Source: Cumulibacter sp047975195
Lineage (GTDB): Bacteria > Actinomycetota > Actinomycetes > Mycobacteriales > Antricoccaceae
Length of the DNA stretch: 33,102 nt
Direction of reading: 5' to 3'
Assembly: GCA_047975195.1 (NCBI GenBank)
Contig: JBKEDB010000134.1
Location: 1-33,102 of the forward strand
Made by a program: the position numbers and the translations under genes. The notes beneath the pieces are model-generated. The model had not been told where the DNA came from. It saw nothing but the letters and a program-made list of their open reading frames with translations, and did no database searches. Numbering within the stretch: position 1 is the first letter of the stretch; each line of letters starts with the position of its first letter. Shown piece by piece: positions 24,636-32,345 of this stretch.

Positions 24636-25412
24636 TTACGTGATCTCACGGCGGATGAGGCGAACTACGCTGACTCCCGCAGGAATCAGCACCCATAGGG
24701 TGATAGCGGTCAGCGACTGATACCCATCCTGTAAAGGATCAGAACTCGAGATCCGGTTGAACGCTCCCGCCACGTCGAACCAAATTGCGTTGTCACGCAA
24801 TACCGCAGGACCGAGGGTAGTGAACATCGTCGGTGCGACGAATAGCACCGCCACGGCAACGGTCGTTTGAGCGATCAGGGCACCGACTGCCCATCCCAGC
24901 ACCGCCATCAACGGGCAAACGACGATCGTGCCGCGAATGGCCTCGCTGACGCCGCCGTACTCGATGGATACATCCGAAACTCCGGCTACCACCAGGGCAG
25001 TTGACATGGCTGCCATCACGGCGGCGCTGATCGCGACGAGCGTCAGTGCAATCGCCGCAACGAATTTGGCCGCGACGACGCGCAGTCGACGAGGCGCCAG
25101 AGTAAACGTCGTGAGGGCCGTACGTTGGGTGAATTCGCCGGTCATCGCGAGCAAGGTGATCACCGGCGCGATCAGTCCGGCCGCCTGAATGGGGCCCTGG
25201 AGGAACTCGGCCATAATCAGAGCGCCTTCGCGAGATCCGACCGATTGTCCGATTGCGATGGCGAACGCGATTCCAACCACACCTACGAGCAGGGCGCGGC
25301 CGGAGCGGGTGTCGACCATCTTGCGGAGCTCGACGATCAGTAGTGTCGTAAACCTGGGTGCGGCGATTGCAGGGCGTGTCGGTGCCGTGGTGTATTCGAG
25401 TGCGTGTGACAT
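24636..25412 (-). CDS. ABC-2 type transporter permease
   Basis: A 258-residue membrane protein with six hydrophobic segments, preceded by a cytoplasmic stretch LLIVELRKMVDTRSGRALL that is typical of ABC-2 permeases of the antibiotic-export/resistance class. The block LLAMTGEFTQRTALTTFTLAPRR is the conserved cytoplasmic loop that contacts the ATPase. The ATG at 25412 follows the ATPase stop after 9 bases with GGAG upstream. The partner ATPase gene just before it is frameshifted, so the permease may now be without its motor. With the divergent kinase/regulator pair the module resembles two-component-controlled exporters that respond to cell-envelope agents. Confidence 0.88.
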   Translation of the reverse strand: MSHALEYTTAPTRPAIAAPRFTTLLIVELRKMVDTRSGRALLVGVVGIAFAIAIGQSVGSREGALIMAEFLQGPIQAAGLIAPVITLLAMTGEFTQRTALTTFTLAPRRLRVVAAKFVAAIALTLVAISAAVMAAMSTALVVAGVSDVSIEYGGVSEAIRGTIVVCPLMAVLGWAVGALIAQTTVAVAVLFVAPTMFTTLGPAVLRDNAIWFDVAGAFNRISSSDPLQDGYQSLTAITLWVLIPAGVSVVRLIRREIT

Positions 25413-25421
25413 CTATGGCTC

Positions 25422-26275
25422 CTAGTTATCGGTAGGTTGATCGGTCAATTGGAGGAAGAGTTCCTCAAGTCCGGCCCCGTGCTCCCGTAGTTCGGTGAGG
25501 ATCTCGCCCGCCGACGCGGCGACCCGACCGACCTGTTCGGGAGTTGCGTCGATCAGTAGGGCACCACCGTCGGTCGATTCGGTGGAAAGGCCGCTCGTGC
25601 GCATTGCGCGGGCGAGACCCTCGGGATCGGCACCGCGCACAAAGGTCCCGTGTGGATGCAAGAGTTCGTTCAGAGCGCCCTGAGCGACCACACGCCCGTG
25701 CCCGACTACCACCAGGCGGTCGGCTGTCGCCTGGATTTCGCTGAGCAGGTGGCTCGACAACAAGACCGTGCCGCCTTGCCTGGCGAAGTCCCGCAGCAGG
25801 TCGCGCATCCAGCGGATGCCGGCCGGGTCCATGCCGTTAGCCGGTTCATCCAAGATCAGCATTTCTGGATACCCGAGCAGCGCACTCGCGATTCCTAGCC
25901 GCTGGCGCGTCCCCAGCGAGTAGGTCCCTACCCGTCGGTGTGCGGCGCGCGCGATATCGACCTGCTCGAGCATTTCCGACGCCCGCCGCTGCGGCAAGCC
26001 CATGACGCGGGCGGCGAGGCGGAGCGTCTCCAAGCCGGTCCGCCCGGGATGCTGTGCTGCCGCATCCCGGGCGGAGAGGCATACTGCAGCCCGTTAATTG
26101 TTGACCGACCGGATGTGGGCGAACTCAGGCCGGCGAGCATGCGCAACGTGGTGGATTTTCCAGCGCCGTTCGGGCCTAGGAAGCCGGTGACGGTGCCGGG
26201 CTCGCAACGAAAACTGATGTCGTCCACTGCCGTGATGCGACCGTATCGCTTCGTGAGATGTTCTGCGGTAATCAT
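25422..26275 (-). pseudogene. ABC-2 transporter ATPase, frameshifted
   Basis: The two halves of one ATPase are in different frames. From ATG 26275 the frame reads MITAEHLTKRYGRITAV with Walker A GPNGAGKST and continues to STING, after which it becomes nonsense up to a stop at 25928. The second frame takes over at DAAAQHPGRTGLETLRLAA and carries the signature YSLGTRQRLGIASALL, Walker B MLILDEPANGMDP and switch SSH, ending at 25422. Compared with the usual family wording, about ten residues are missing at the joint as well, so a small deletion rather than a single-base slip is likely. The joint coincides with a perfect 14-bp inverted repeat (26039-26075). Either the gene is inactive or the sequence is wrong here; programmed frameshifting is less likely because residues are missing. 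Confidence 0.75.
26039..26075. repeat. perfect 14-bp inverted repeat inside the broken ATPase gene
   Basis: TCCGCCCGGGATGC (26039-26052) and GCATCCCGGGCGGA (26062-26075) are exact complements around TGTGCTGCC. Each arm also contains CCCGGG. The element falls at the frameshift joint of the ABC ATPase. Such a stem can promote replication slippage or sequencing compression. Confidence 0.85.
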
Positions 26276-26333
26276 GGTGCTCAGCCTGGCGCCCGGCGAT
26301 ACCTCAGCACATCGTCGCTTCGGCGGAAAGCAA

Positions 26334-26351
26334 CCCCTACGAAAGTAGGGG
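26334..26351. promoter_or_regulatory. inverted repeat between divergent ABC transporter and kinase genes
   Basis: CCCCTAC (26334-26340) and GTAGGGG (26345-26351) flank GAAA. The element is 58 bases ahead of the ATPase start and 83 bases ahead of the kinase start. It may be the binding site of the adjacent NarL-type response regulator, or simply a GNRA-type RNA hairpin. Confidence 0.4.
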
Positions 26352-26434
26352 CTAGGTCAGACGATCGGTGGGTACAGTTCGGGTCAACGAGTCCGTACGG
26401 TGGGTGAGTGGCGATCGATAGGTGGGCCGGCGGA

Positions 26435-27592
26435 ATGCGTCGCTGGTAGGCCGGTGCTGGCGGGCGCGTTCTCGATCTCGCGTTCATCGTCGTGTGCGCG
26501 GTCGTAGCTGTGGATCAGATTCGAACAGGCCGAGCTTCGGGAATCGTCGCAAGTTCCGCTGCGTCGATGGCGTTGGCAGCAGTGTCGGTGGTGTCGCTAT
26601 GGTGGCGCCGTTCGCGAACCGTACAGGTCACGATTATCTCGATCCTGGTGCTCGGGGTGACCGGTCTCTACAGCTTCACTGTCGTGGCGCTCCCTTACGC
26701 TGGCCCTGACGCGACGAGACCGCACACTCGTGATGCTGGCTGTTTCAGCCTGGGGTGCGGCGCTGGTCGGCACTGCAGCATCAGGGGGAGTGAGCGCCGG
26801 GGACATCGCGGGCATTACAGTCGTCGTCGGCCTCCCGGTGTTGGCCGGTGGCTATCTCGGCGTACGGCGAGACCTACTTGCTTCACTACGCGCGCAGGTG
26901 AGGCAGGCCCAAGCCGAACGTGATCTGCGAGATCGGCAAGCGCAGATTTCGGAGCGGAACCGCATCGCCGGCGAAATGCATGACATTCTCGCGCACAAGG
27001 TGTCACTGATTGCGCTGCACGCCGGAAGTCTGGAAGTTAATCCCAGAGTCGGTCCGGTGGAGATCGAGCGTACGGCCGCACTCATCGGAAGCACGGCGCG
27101 CCAGGCCCTAGGCGATCTTCGAGACGTCCTCGGCGTATTGCGTACGGATCGGTCCGCCGATGGTGATGACCTCGCGCCACAACCGGGGCTGGCAGATATT
27201 GAGCGACTCGTGTCGGCATCGCAGGCTGCGGGGGTGCCGCTCACGTTGGAGTGCGACACGACCCCGGTTTCGGATGTCATAGGTCGCACGGCGTACCGCG
27301 TCGTTCAGGAGGCACTGACGAATGTGCATAAGCATGCGGCGGGGCGCACGCGACGGTCTGCATCAAAGTCATCCCGGACAAAGAGATTGAGGTTCAGGTT
27401 CGGAATGGGCTGCCACCAGTGAATCGAGCGCAGTTGCCTGGGTCGGGATCGGGACTGGTCGGTTTGCGCGAGCGGGTGGAGCTTCTCGATGGCGTATTTC
27501 AGTCCGGACCTACTGTGGTCGGAGGCTGGATGGTGAGCGCACGCATCCCCTGGCGCGGCGTGGTCGCCTCGATGGAGGGGGCGGCGACGTGA
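26435..27592 (+). pseudogene. NarL-partner sensor histidine kinase, disrupted
   Basis: The kinase can be rebuilt only by crossing three lesions. ATG 26435 reads M-R-R-W and then meets TAG at 26447-26449; the same frame continues through membrane segments (LDLAFIVVCAVVAVDQ, TIISILVLGVTGLYSFTVVAL). Near the CCC at 26692-26694 one surplus base shifts the frame to TLALTRRDRTLVMLAVSAWG. That frame carries the H-box ERNRIAGEMHDILAHKVSL and the N-box VVQEALTNVHKHAAG. At the GGGG run 27341-27344 one base seems missing; afterwards the third frame gives HATVCIKVIPDKEIEVQVRNG and the G-box GSGSGLVGLRERVELLDG to TGA at 27590-27592. The architecture is HisKA_3 plus HATPase, the usual partner of LuxR-type response regulators. 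Alternatively the kinase starts at GTG 26492 and the two indels are sequencing errors. Confidence 0.78.
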
Positions 27593-28251
27593 TGATCCGA
27601 GTGGCGTTGGTCGATGATGAGCTGCTGGTTCGCGCCGGCCTACGAATGATCTTGCAGGCGGCAGACGACATCGAGGTCGTGGGTGAGGCGAGCGATGGCG
27701 CTGATGTGCGGGAACTCGTCGCCCGACACAGTCCGGACGTCATTCTGATGGACATTCGGATGCCAGGCATCGACGGCTTGTCCGCGACGAGATCCCTGAT
27801 CGAGTCGGGATCGACATCGAAAATCATCGTTCTCACCACGTTTGACCTCGATGATTACGTGTTCCGCGCGCTCTCGGCAGGCGCCAGCGGATTCTTGCTC
27901 AAAGACACACCGCCGCGCGAGCTCATTGAGGCCGTACGTGTGGTGGCGGACGGAGACGCAATGCTGTCGCCCAAGGTCACCAGATCGATGATTCGGCATT
28001 TCGCCGCGGGACGTGACCTGCGGGGCGCGGCAGCGCGTCGCATAGCAGCGCTGACCGCGCGTGAGGTGGACGTGCTGGCCGAGGTATCTGCCGGTCGTTC
28101 GAATGCTGATATTGCGGGCATCCTGTTCATGAGCGAGGCCACGGTGAAGGCACACGTATCGCGAATCATCGCGAAGCTCGGTGCAACGAACCGTGTGCAG
28201 GTCGCGATTATCGGGCACGACGCCGGCCTCGGTGCCGATTCAGACCGGTAA
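27592..28251 (+). CDS. NarL/LuxR-family response regulator
   Basis: A 219-residue two-component regulator of normal length and with all key residues. The receiver domain has the acidic pair D8/D9, the phospho-acceptor D54 in VILMDIRMPG, the Thr in LTTFD and the Lys in FLLKD. The effector domain from about residue 150 is LTAREVDVLAEVSAGRSNADIAGILFMSEATVKAHVSRI, a LuxR helix-turn-helix. The ATG at 27592 overlaps the kinase TGA (TGATG), so the kinase and regulator were built as a coupled pair, and the divergent ABC-2 exporter is the likely target. The regulator is intact although kinase and ATPase are not. It could still be phosphorylated by another kinase or small phosphodonors. Confidence 0.92.
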   Translation: MIRVALVDDELLVRAGLRMILQAADDIEVVGEASDGADVRELVARHSPDVILMDIRMPGIDGLSATRSLIESGSTSKIIVLTTFDLDDYVFRALSAGASGFLLKDTPPRELIEAVRVVADGDAMLSPKVTRSMIRHFAAGRDLRGAAARRIAALTAREVDVLAEVSAGRSNADIAGILFMSEATVKAHVSRIIAKLGATNRVQVAIIGHDAGLGADSDR

Positions 28252-28437
28252 TGCTCACGAGCGGCGACCAACTGGTCGGCCCGGTTGGTGGCGCTCACCT
28301 GCGAGTTGCTCTAAGGGACCAGGTCCAGCTATCTTGGGCTGAGTTGCTCAATAGGACTCACTGGTCGTGCGTCGATCGGCTCCCAGGTGCGTCCAGGTCA
28401 GTGCAGATGGACGAAATCCAAGGCGAGAGGCAGCCAT

Positions 28438-28941
28438 ATGAGGTACGCGGAAGCGCCCACCACGCGGTCCGAGATCGAAATCAACGCATCGGCAGATGCA
28501 GTGTGGTCACTGGTGACCAACCTGCAGATTCCGTCGGCCACCAGTGCAGAGTTTAAGGGCGCAGAGTGGCTAGATGGGGCGAGTGAACCGGCCGTCGGCG
28601 CACGGTTCGTCGGACGAAACGCGCACGAGGCCATTGGCGAGTGGGAGACGACCTGCGTCGTGAGCGTCGCGGACAAGCCGCATGAATTCGCTTATGTCGT
28701 TGGCGATCGCGACAATCCGGGGGCGGTGTGGCGATACCTGATCGAGCCGATATCGGGCGAGCAGGGCGTCAAACTCACCCAAATTGCACAGATCGGCCCT
28801 GGTCCCTCTGGGCTGTCTCCGGCAATCGAGCGAATGCCGGAGAAGGAGGAGCGGATCGTCGCTCGTCGCTTGAAAGAACATCACGCGGGTATCGCTGCCA
28901 ACCTCGCGCACATCAAACTGCTCGCCGAGCAGGGAGCATGA
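28438..28941 (+). CDS. SRPBCC (polyketide cyclase/START-like) family protein
   Basis: A 167-residue protein of the helix-grip fold. The start SEIEINASADAVWSLVTNLQIP is the standard opening strand and helix of the family, which encloses a hydrophobic ligand pocket; WETTCVVSVADKPHEFAYVVGD and VWRYLIEPISGEQGVKLTQIAQIGPG are later strands. Such proteins bind or chemically convert lipids, polyketides or aromatics, and the substrate cannot be read here. GAGAGG lies seven bases ahead of ATG 28438; a longer frame from 28387 lacks a ribosome site. The TGA overlaps the ATG of the oxidoreductase gene (ATGA), so both proteins probably act on the same compound. Bases 28252-28437 before it hold no recognised feature beyond its leader. 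Confidence 0.88.
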   Translation: MRYAEAPTTRSEIEINASADAVWSLVTNLQIPSATSAEFKGAEWLDGASEPAVGARFVGRNAHEAIGEWETTCVVSVADKPHEFAYVVGDRDNPGAVWRYLIEPISGEQGVKLTQIAQIGPGPSGLSPAIERMPEKEERIVARRLKEHHAGIAANLAHIKLLAEQGA

Positions 28942-29972
28942 GCGCGATGCGGATCGGAATCAACGTTGCGCCGCACACACCCGACGGGCTACGGCTGGCC
29001 CTGGAGGCCGACGCGATGGGCGTCGATTCGCTGTGGACAGCCGAGGCATGGGGTTACGACGCGCTGACACCGCTGGCGATGCTTGCCGGCCGCACTCGAC
29101 ATGCACGGCTGATTAGCGGTATCGCGCAACTCGGGGCTCGAACACCAGCGATGCTGGCGATGTCTGCAATGTCGCTGCAGACGCTATCCGAGGGTCGTTT
29201 TGTGCTGGGATTGGGAGTTAGTGGTCCGCAGGTCGTGGAAGGGTGGCACGGAGTTCCGTTCGCCAAACCTATCGAGCGCACCCGGGAGACGATCGAGATC
29301 GTGCGGATGATCCTCGCTGGTGATCGCGTGTCGTACGACGGAAAGACCTACCAGCTACCGCTGCCGGGCGGTGAAGGACGCAGCATTCGGTCGATGGCTC
29401 CGACACCGGTGCATGTGCCCATCTGGCTCGCCGCACTTGGGCCGGCCAATCTTCGACTCACCGGAGAATTGGCCGACGGATGGATCGGGAACTCATTCAT
29501 GCCGGGCACGGCAGGTGAGGCGTTGGTTGCGCCCATCGTCGAGGGCGCTTCGAAAGCGGGCCGCAGCGCGGATGATGTCGAAATTGCCGTGGCTGTGTCC
29601 CTGGAGATCGGTACGCAGGAGGAGGTGCCCGCTCTGGCGCGCAAGCACGCCGGAGGGTACGCATTTACGTTCGGCGCCATGGGAAGTGCAAAGACAAACT
29701 TCTACAGTGCTGCGTTCGAACGTCAAGGATTCGGCGAGCAGATCGCCAAGGTGCATCAGCTATGGCAATCGGGGGACAAGCAAGCGGCGGCAGATGCTGT
29801 GCCGGCCGAGATCGGTTTGGGCACGAACCTGGTGGGCACTGAGCAGATGATAGCCGATCAACTCGCGGCGTACTCGGCCGCCGGCGTAGGGCTATTGCGG
29901 GTGAGCCTGGTAGGCGAGACGACCGACGAGAAACTGCGTGCCCTTGGAACGTTGCTGGAAATCGTTGGCTGA
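28938..29972 (+). CDS. LLM-class flavin/F420-dependent oxidoreductase
   Basis: A 344-residue luciferase-like TIM-barrel oxidoreductase. The opening MRIGINVAPHTPDGLRLALE is followed by EADAMGVDSLWTAEAWGYDALT, the segment that shapes the deazaflavin or flavin site, then GIAQLGARTPAMLAMSAMSLQTLSEGRF and LGLGVSGPQVVEGWHGVPF, which are the typical barrel strands of actinobacterial F420-dependent members. The enzyme should transfer hydride to or from a small organic substrate in the cytoplasm; cofactor F420 rather than FMN is inferred from family resemblance. ATG at 28938 lies in the ATGA overlap with the SRPBCC gene; a second ATG at 28947 is possible. Bases 29973-30225 after the stop contain no gene I can support. 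Confidence 0.92.
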   Translation: MSAMRIGINVAPHTPDGLRLALEADAMGVDSLWTAEAWGYDALTPLAMLAGRTRHARLISGIAQLGARTPAMLAMSAMSLQTLSEGRFVLGLGVSGPQVVEGWHGVPFAKPIERTRETIEIVRMILAGDRVSYDGKTYQLPLPGGEGRSIRSMAPTPVHVPIWLAALGPANLRLTGELADGWIGNSFMPGTAGEALVAPIVEGASKAGRSADDVEIAVAVSLEIGTQEEVPALARKHAGGYAFTFGAMGSAKTNFYSAAFERQGFGEQIAKVHQLWQSGDKQAAADAVPAEIGLGTNLVGTEQMIADQLAAYSAAGVGLLRVSLVGETTDEKLRALGTLLEIVG

Positions 29973-30225
29973 CACAAGGCCGCACCTCGTACCGCGACCG
30001 GCCGCTTCCGTGTCGATCACCGATAGCGACCGGAGTGTTGGCGGGATCGCGCTTGGCAACCTCGGACCCTGCACACCGCATGACCCCACGACGACTGTGG
30101 GACCTGCTCGCTCATGAAGACAGGCGCGCGGTGTGCTCGAGACGCTACGTGCGCTCTGATCGCACGACGGCCGTCATCAGGTGTGGCGCAGCATCACGAA
30201 CCAGGACACAGAAGGGATGGCACCG

Positions 30226-30888
30226 ATGAAGTTGGCAATCTTTGATTGCGACGGTGTCCTCGTCGACAGCGAGATGCTGGCGTGCCAGGCGCAAAGTGAT
30301 TCATTGCGAGAGCGCGGCTTCGACCTCAGCGCAGACGATGTTGCCGCGCGATACATCGGGATCTCCGCTGCTGATATGCGGACTGATCTGGAACGAAGAT
30401 TCGAACGCGTGTTGCCGGCCGATCACGAGGAACGGGCAGCAGCACGTCTGCGGAGCCTATTCGCCTCTCAGTTGCGCGCTATACCTGGGATTGCGGACGT
30501 TCTTGCTGCTGTGAAGCGTATGGGGCTCGCCAGCTGTGTCGCGTCTGGATCAGCACTTGACCGCATCGCTCTGGCGCTGGAAGTCACCGGTCTCGCTTCG
30601 CGGTTCGATGGTCCTATTTACTCCTCGACGCTGGTGGCGCGCGGCAAGCCTGCCCCCGATCTGTTCTTATATGCCGCGGCCGAGATGGGGTACGAGCCAG
30701 GCCGGTGCATCGTAATCGAGGACAGCGTGCCCGGCGTTCAGGCTGCATGCGCTGCGGGCATGCCGGTGATCGGCTTCACTGGTGCGTCGCATTGCGGTCC
30801 GAGCCATGCCGAGCGTTTGCGCGATGCAGGTGCAGATGAGGTGGCTGGTGATTCAGCCGAGTTGGCAGCAAGACTCCGAGGCTTCTAG
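30226..30888 (+). CDS. HAD-superfamily hydrolase, beta-phosphoglucomutase/phosphatase type
   Basis: A 220-residue HAD protein. DCDGVLVDSE (7-16) is motif I with the nucleophile D7 and acid D9; CVASGS holds the motif II Ser; KPAPDLF the motif III Lys; and VIEDSVPGVQAA motif IV, which binds magnesium. The segment between motif I and II is the helical cap of subfamily I. The wording GVLVDSE with EDSVPG is shared by beta-phosphoglucomutases, sugar-phosphate phosphatases and phosphoglycolate phosphatase-like enzymes; which one is not decidable. ATG 30226 is preferred with AAGGGA about nine bases upstream; ATG 30217 is too close to that site. It is followed after 104 bases by a TetR gene and is probably a single transcript. 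Confidence 0.9.
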   Translation: MKLAIFDCDGVLVDSEMLACQAQSDSLRERGFDLSADDVAARYIGISAADMRTDLERRFERVLPADHEERAAARLRSLFASQLRAIPGIADVLAAVKRMGLASCVASGSALDRIALALEVTGLASRFDGPIYSSTLVARGKPAPDLFLYAAAEMGYEPGRCIVIEDSVPGVQAACAAGMPVIGFTGASHCGPSHAERLRDAGADEVAGDSAELAARLRGF

Positions 30889-30992
30889 CCCCTGCTCATC
30901 TCGTCGCATCCAACCAGATGGGCCGACGTATGTCCCCTCGCATAGGCAATATGACAGGTAACATAATGCGGTAATGGTTCGGGGGAGAGACG

Positions 30993-31613
30993 ATGTCTCA
31001 GCGAAGTGACACTCGGCAGCGGATGGTGCGCAGCACCGTTGAATTGCTGCGCGAACGTGGTGCTACTGCGACGACCATCGACAGGGTCCTGGCCGACAGC
31101 GGGGCGCCGCGCGGCTCTGTCTACCATCATTTCCCCGGTGGCCGATCGCAATTGGTGCGCGAAGCCGTGGCAACGGCGACCGTTCCAATGGTGACGGCGA
31201 TCGAGTCCGCAGCGGTGAACGACGATGTGATCAAGGCCGTGGAAGGATTGTTCGCTGGCTGGCGGCTCGGGGTAGTGGATGGTGACTATCGCGCCGGTTG
31301 CCCGATCGTGGCGGCCGCCGTCGAGACCAACGACGATGCGCCCGAGATCGCCGAATCCGCGGGTACGGCCTTTAGACAGTGGTGCGACGCGCTGGCGAGG
31401 TTGCTGCAGAGCTTCGGTATATCGGCTGAACGCAGCGGAGCCCTAGCGTTCACGATCATTGGTGCCCAAGAGGGCGCGTTGGTGCTGAGCCGCGCGATGC
31501 GGAGCATTGAGCCACTGGACGCGGTGCGAGACGAGATCAGCACGCTCCTCGTGAACGCGCTGGGCGAGACCGACACGGTCCCGCGAACGCCGCGGGACGT
31601 CAAGAGTGAATGA
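30993..31613 (+). CDS. TetR-family repressor (LmrA/YxaF-type C-terminus)
   Basis: A 206-residue repressor. The N-terminal DNA-binding domain has VELLRERGATATTIDRVLADSGAPRGSVYHHFPGGRSQLV, with the recognition helix in APRGSVYHHF. The ligand domain contains YRAGCPIVAAAVE, the mark of the LmrA/YxaF branch, which responds to antibiotics, flavonoids or similar hydrophobic compounds. GGGGGAGAG provides the ribosome site for ATG 30993. Its TGA overlaps the ATG of the thioesterase gene (ATGA). The 104 bases upstream contain an imperfect TATG...CATA dyad (about 30949-30964), a weak operator candidate for autoregulation. It likely controls its own transcript including the thioesterase. Confidence 0.92.
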   Translation: MSQRSDTRQRMVRSTVELLRERGATATTIDRVLADSGAPRGSVYHHFPGGRSQLVREAVATATVPMVTAIESAAVNDDVIKAVEGLFAGWRLGVVDGDYRAGCPIVAAAVETNDDAPEIAESAGTAFRQWCDALARLLQSFGISAERSGALAFTIIGAQEGALVLSRAMRSIEPLDAVRDEISTLLVNALGETDTVPRTPRDVKSE

Positions 31614-32092
31614 CCAAAGGGGCTAGGAAGTTGAGCGCAGACACAACCGCCGGAGTCGATTTCTCCACCATGTCAGGCCTGGAGACGCTCCGATGGATCA
31701 AGGATCGCGGACCTAAAGGCGGTCCTGGGATCAACCGCCTCATTGGAATGCAGTTCGACGAGGTCGAGTTCGGTCGCGTCGTGATGTCGTTGACGACGCA
31801 GCCAGATTTTGGCAATCCACTAGGCACGGTGCACGGGGGTATCGCGGCGACGTTGCTCGATTCGGTTGTTGGTTGTGCTGTGCACACCACGTTGGACGCC
31901 GGAGTGAGTTACACGACGCTCGAACTGAAGGTGAATTACATCCGTGCTGCTCGCACTGACGGACAGAAACTGATTGGCCAGGGGAACACCATTCACGTCG
32001 GCAGGCGTACGGCGACCGCCGAAGGCAGAGTGCTCGACGAGCTCGGCAACCTCATCGCCCACGCCACCACCACCTGCATCGTCCTGCGATAA
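31610..32092 (+). CDS. PaaI-family hotdog thioesterase
   Basis: A 160-residue hotdog-fold protein that should hydrolyse an acyl- or aryl-CoA thioester. PLGTVHGGIAATLLDSVVGCAV is the PaaI active-site segment: HGG is the nucleotide/CoA-binding turn and D in LLDS the likely catalytic acid. YTTLELKVNYIRAA is the following conserved strand. Length and layout are normal; these enzymes work as tetramers. ATG at 31610 is used because it overlaps the TetR stop; a TTG at 31631 with AGGAAG immediately before is an alternative that would remove seven residues. The link to the TetR regulator suggests induction by the compound whose CoA ester is removed. Confidence 0.9.
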   Translation: MTKGARKLSADTTAGVDFSTMSGLETLRWIKDRGPKGGPGINRLIGMQFDEVEFGRVVMSLTTQPDFGNPLGTVHGGIAATLLDSVVGCAVHTTLDAGVSYTTLELKVNYIRAARTDGQKLIGQGNTIHVGRRTATAEGRVLDELGNLIAHATTTCIVLR

Positions 32093-32124
32093 CCGCCGCC
32101 GCGGTGAATGTTAATCTGAGTCGA

Positions 32125-32280
32125 CGTTCTCAGGGCGGGGTGCAACTCCCCACCGGCGGTATCCGTGCTCGGCAGATCCGAGTACCGAAGCCCGCGAGCG
32201 CTGTCGTCTGCTTCGGCGGCAGGTCAGCAGATCCGGTGCGATTCCGGAGCCGACGGTCATAGTCCGGATGAGAGAGAACG
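32125..32280 (+). ncRNA. FMN riboswitch (RFN element)
   Basis: The 5' strand CGTTCTC (32125-32131) pairs with GAGAACG (32274-32280) as helix P1. Between them are all the conserved blocks: AGGGCGGGGTG, CTCCCCACCGGCGGTA, AGCCCGCGAGCG, GGTCAGCAGATCCGGTG and GATTCCGGAGCCGACGG, then CATAGTCCGGATGAGAGA. The variable arm with GTGCTCGGCAGATCCGAG and CTGTCGTCTGCTTCGG is a normal expansion. The element binds flavin mononucleotide and lowers expression of riboflavin biosynthesis or transport genes. Here it leads straight into a lumazine synthase gene. Confidence 0.97.
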
Positions 32281-32297
32281 CGGTCGGGCAGCGCACG

Positions 32298-32335
32298 CTG
32301 TTCGCGCCGTACGCCCTGGGTGACGGTGCGAACAG
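32298..32335 (+). promoter_or_regulatory. riboswitch expression-platform hairpin covering the ribH ribosome site
   Basis: CTGTTCGCGCCGT (32298-32310) pairs with ACGGTGCGAACAG (32323-32335) with one G-U pair. The 3' arm ends in the AG that begins the Shine-Dalgarno AGGAGG (32334-32339). There is no T tract after it, which favours control of translation, with the hairpin partly hiding the ribosome site, over control of termination. Confidence 0.65.
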
Positions 32336-32345
32336 GAGGAGACGG

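Noticed and set aside
26492..26923. Stand-alone 143-residue protein
   Set aside because: Its first half is the membrane part of the histidine kinase and its second half is out-of-frame nonsense after the indel near 26692.
29973..30225. Small frames in the gap between the LLM oxidoreductase and HAD genes
   Set aside because: Arg-rich, no ribosome binding site, no recognisable motif; treated as intergenic.
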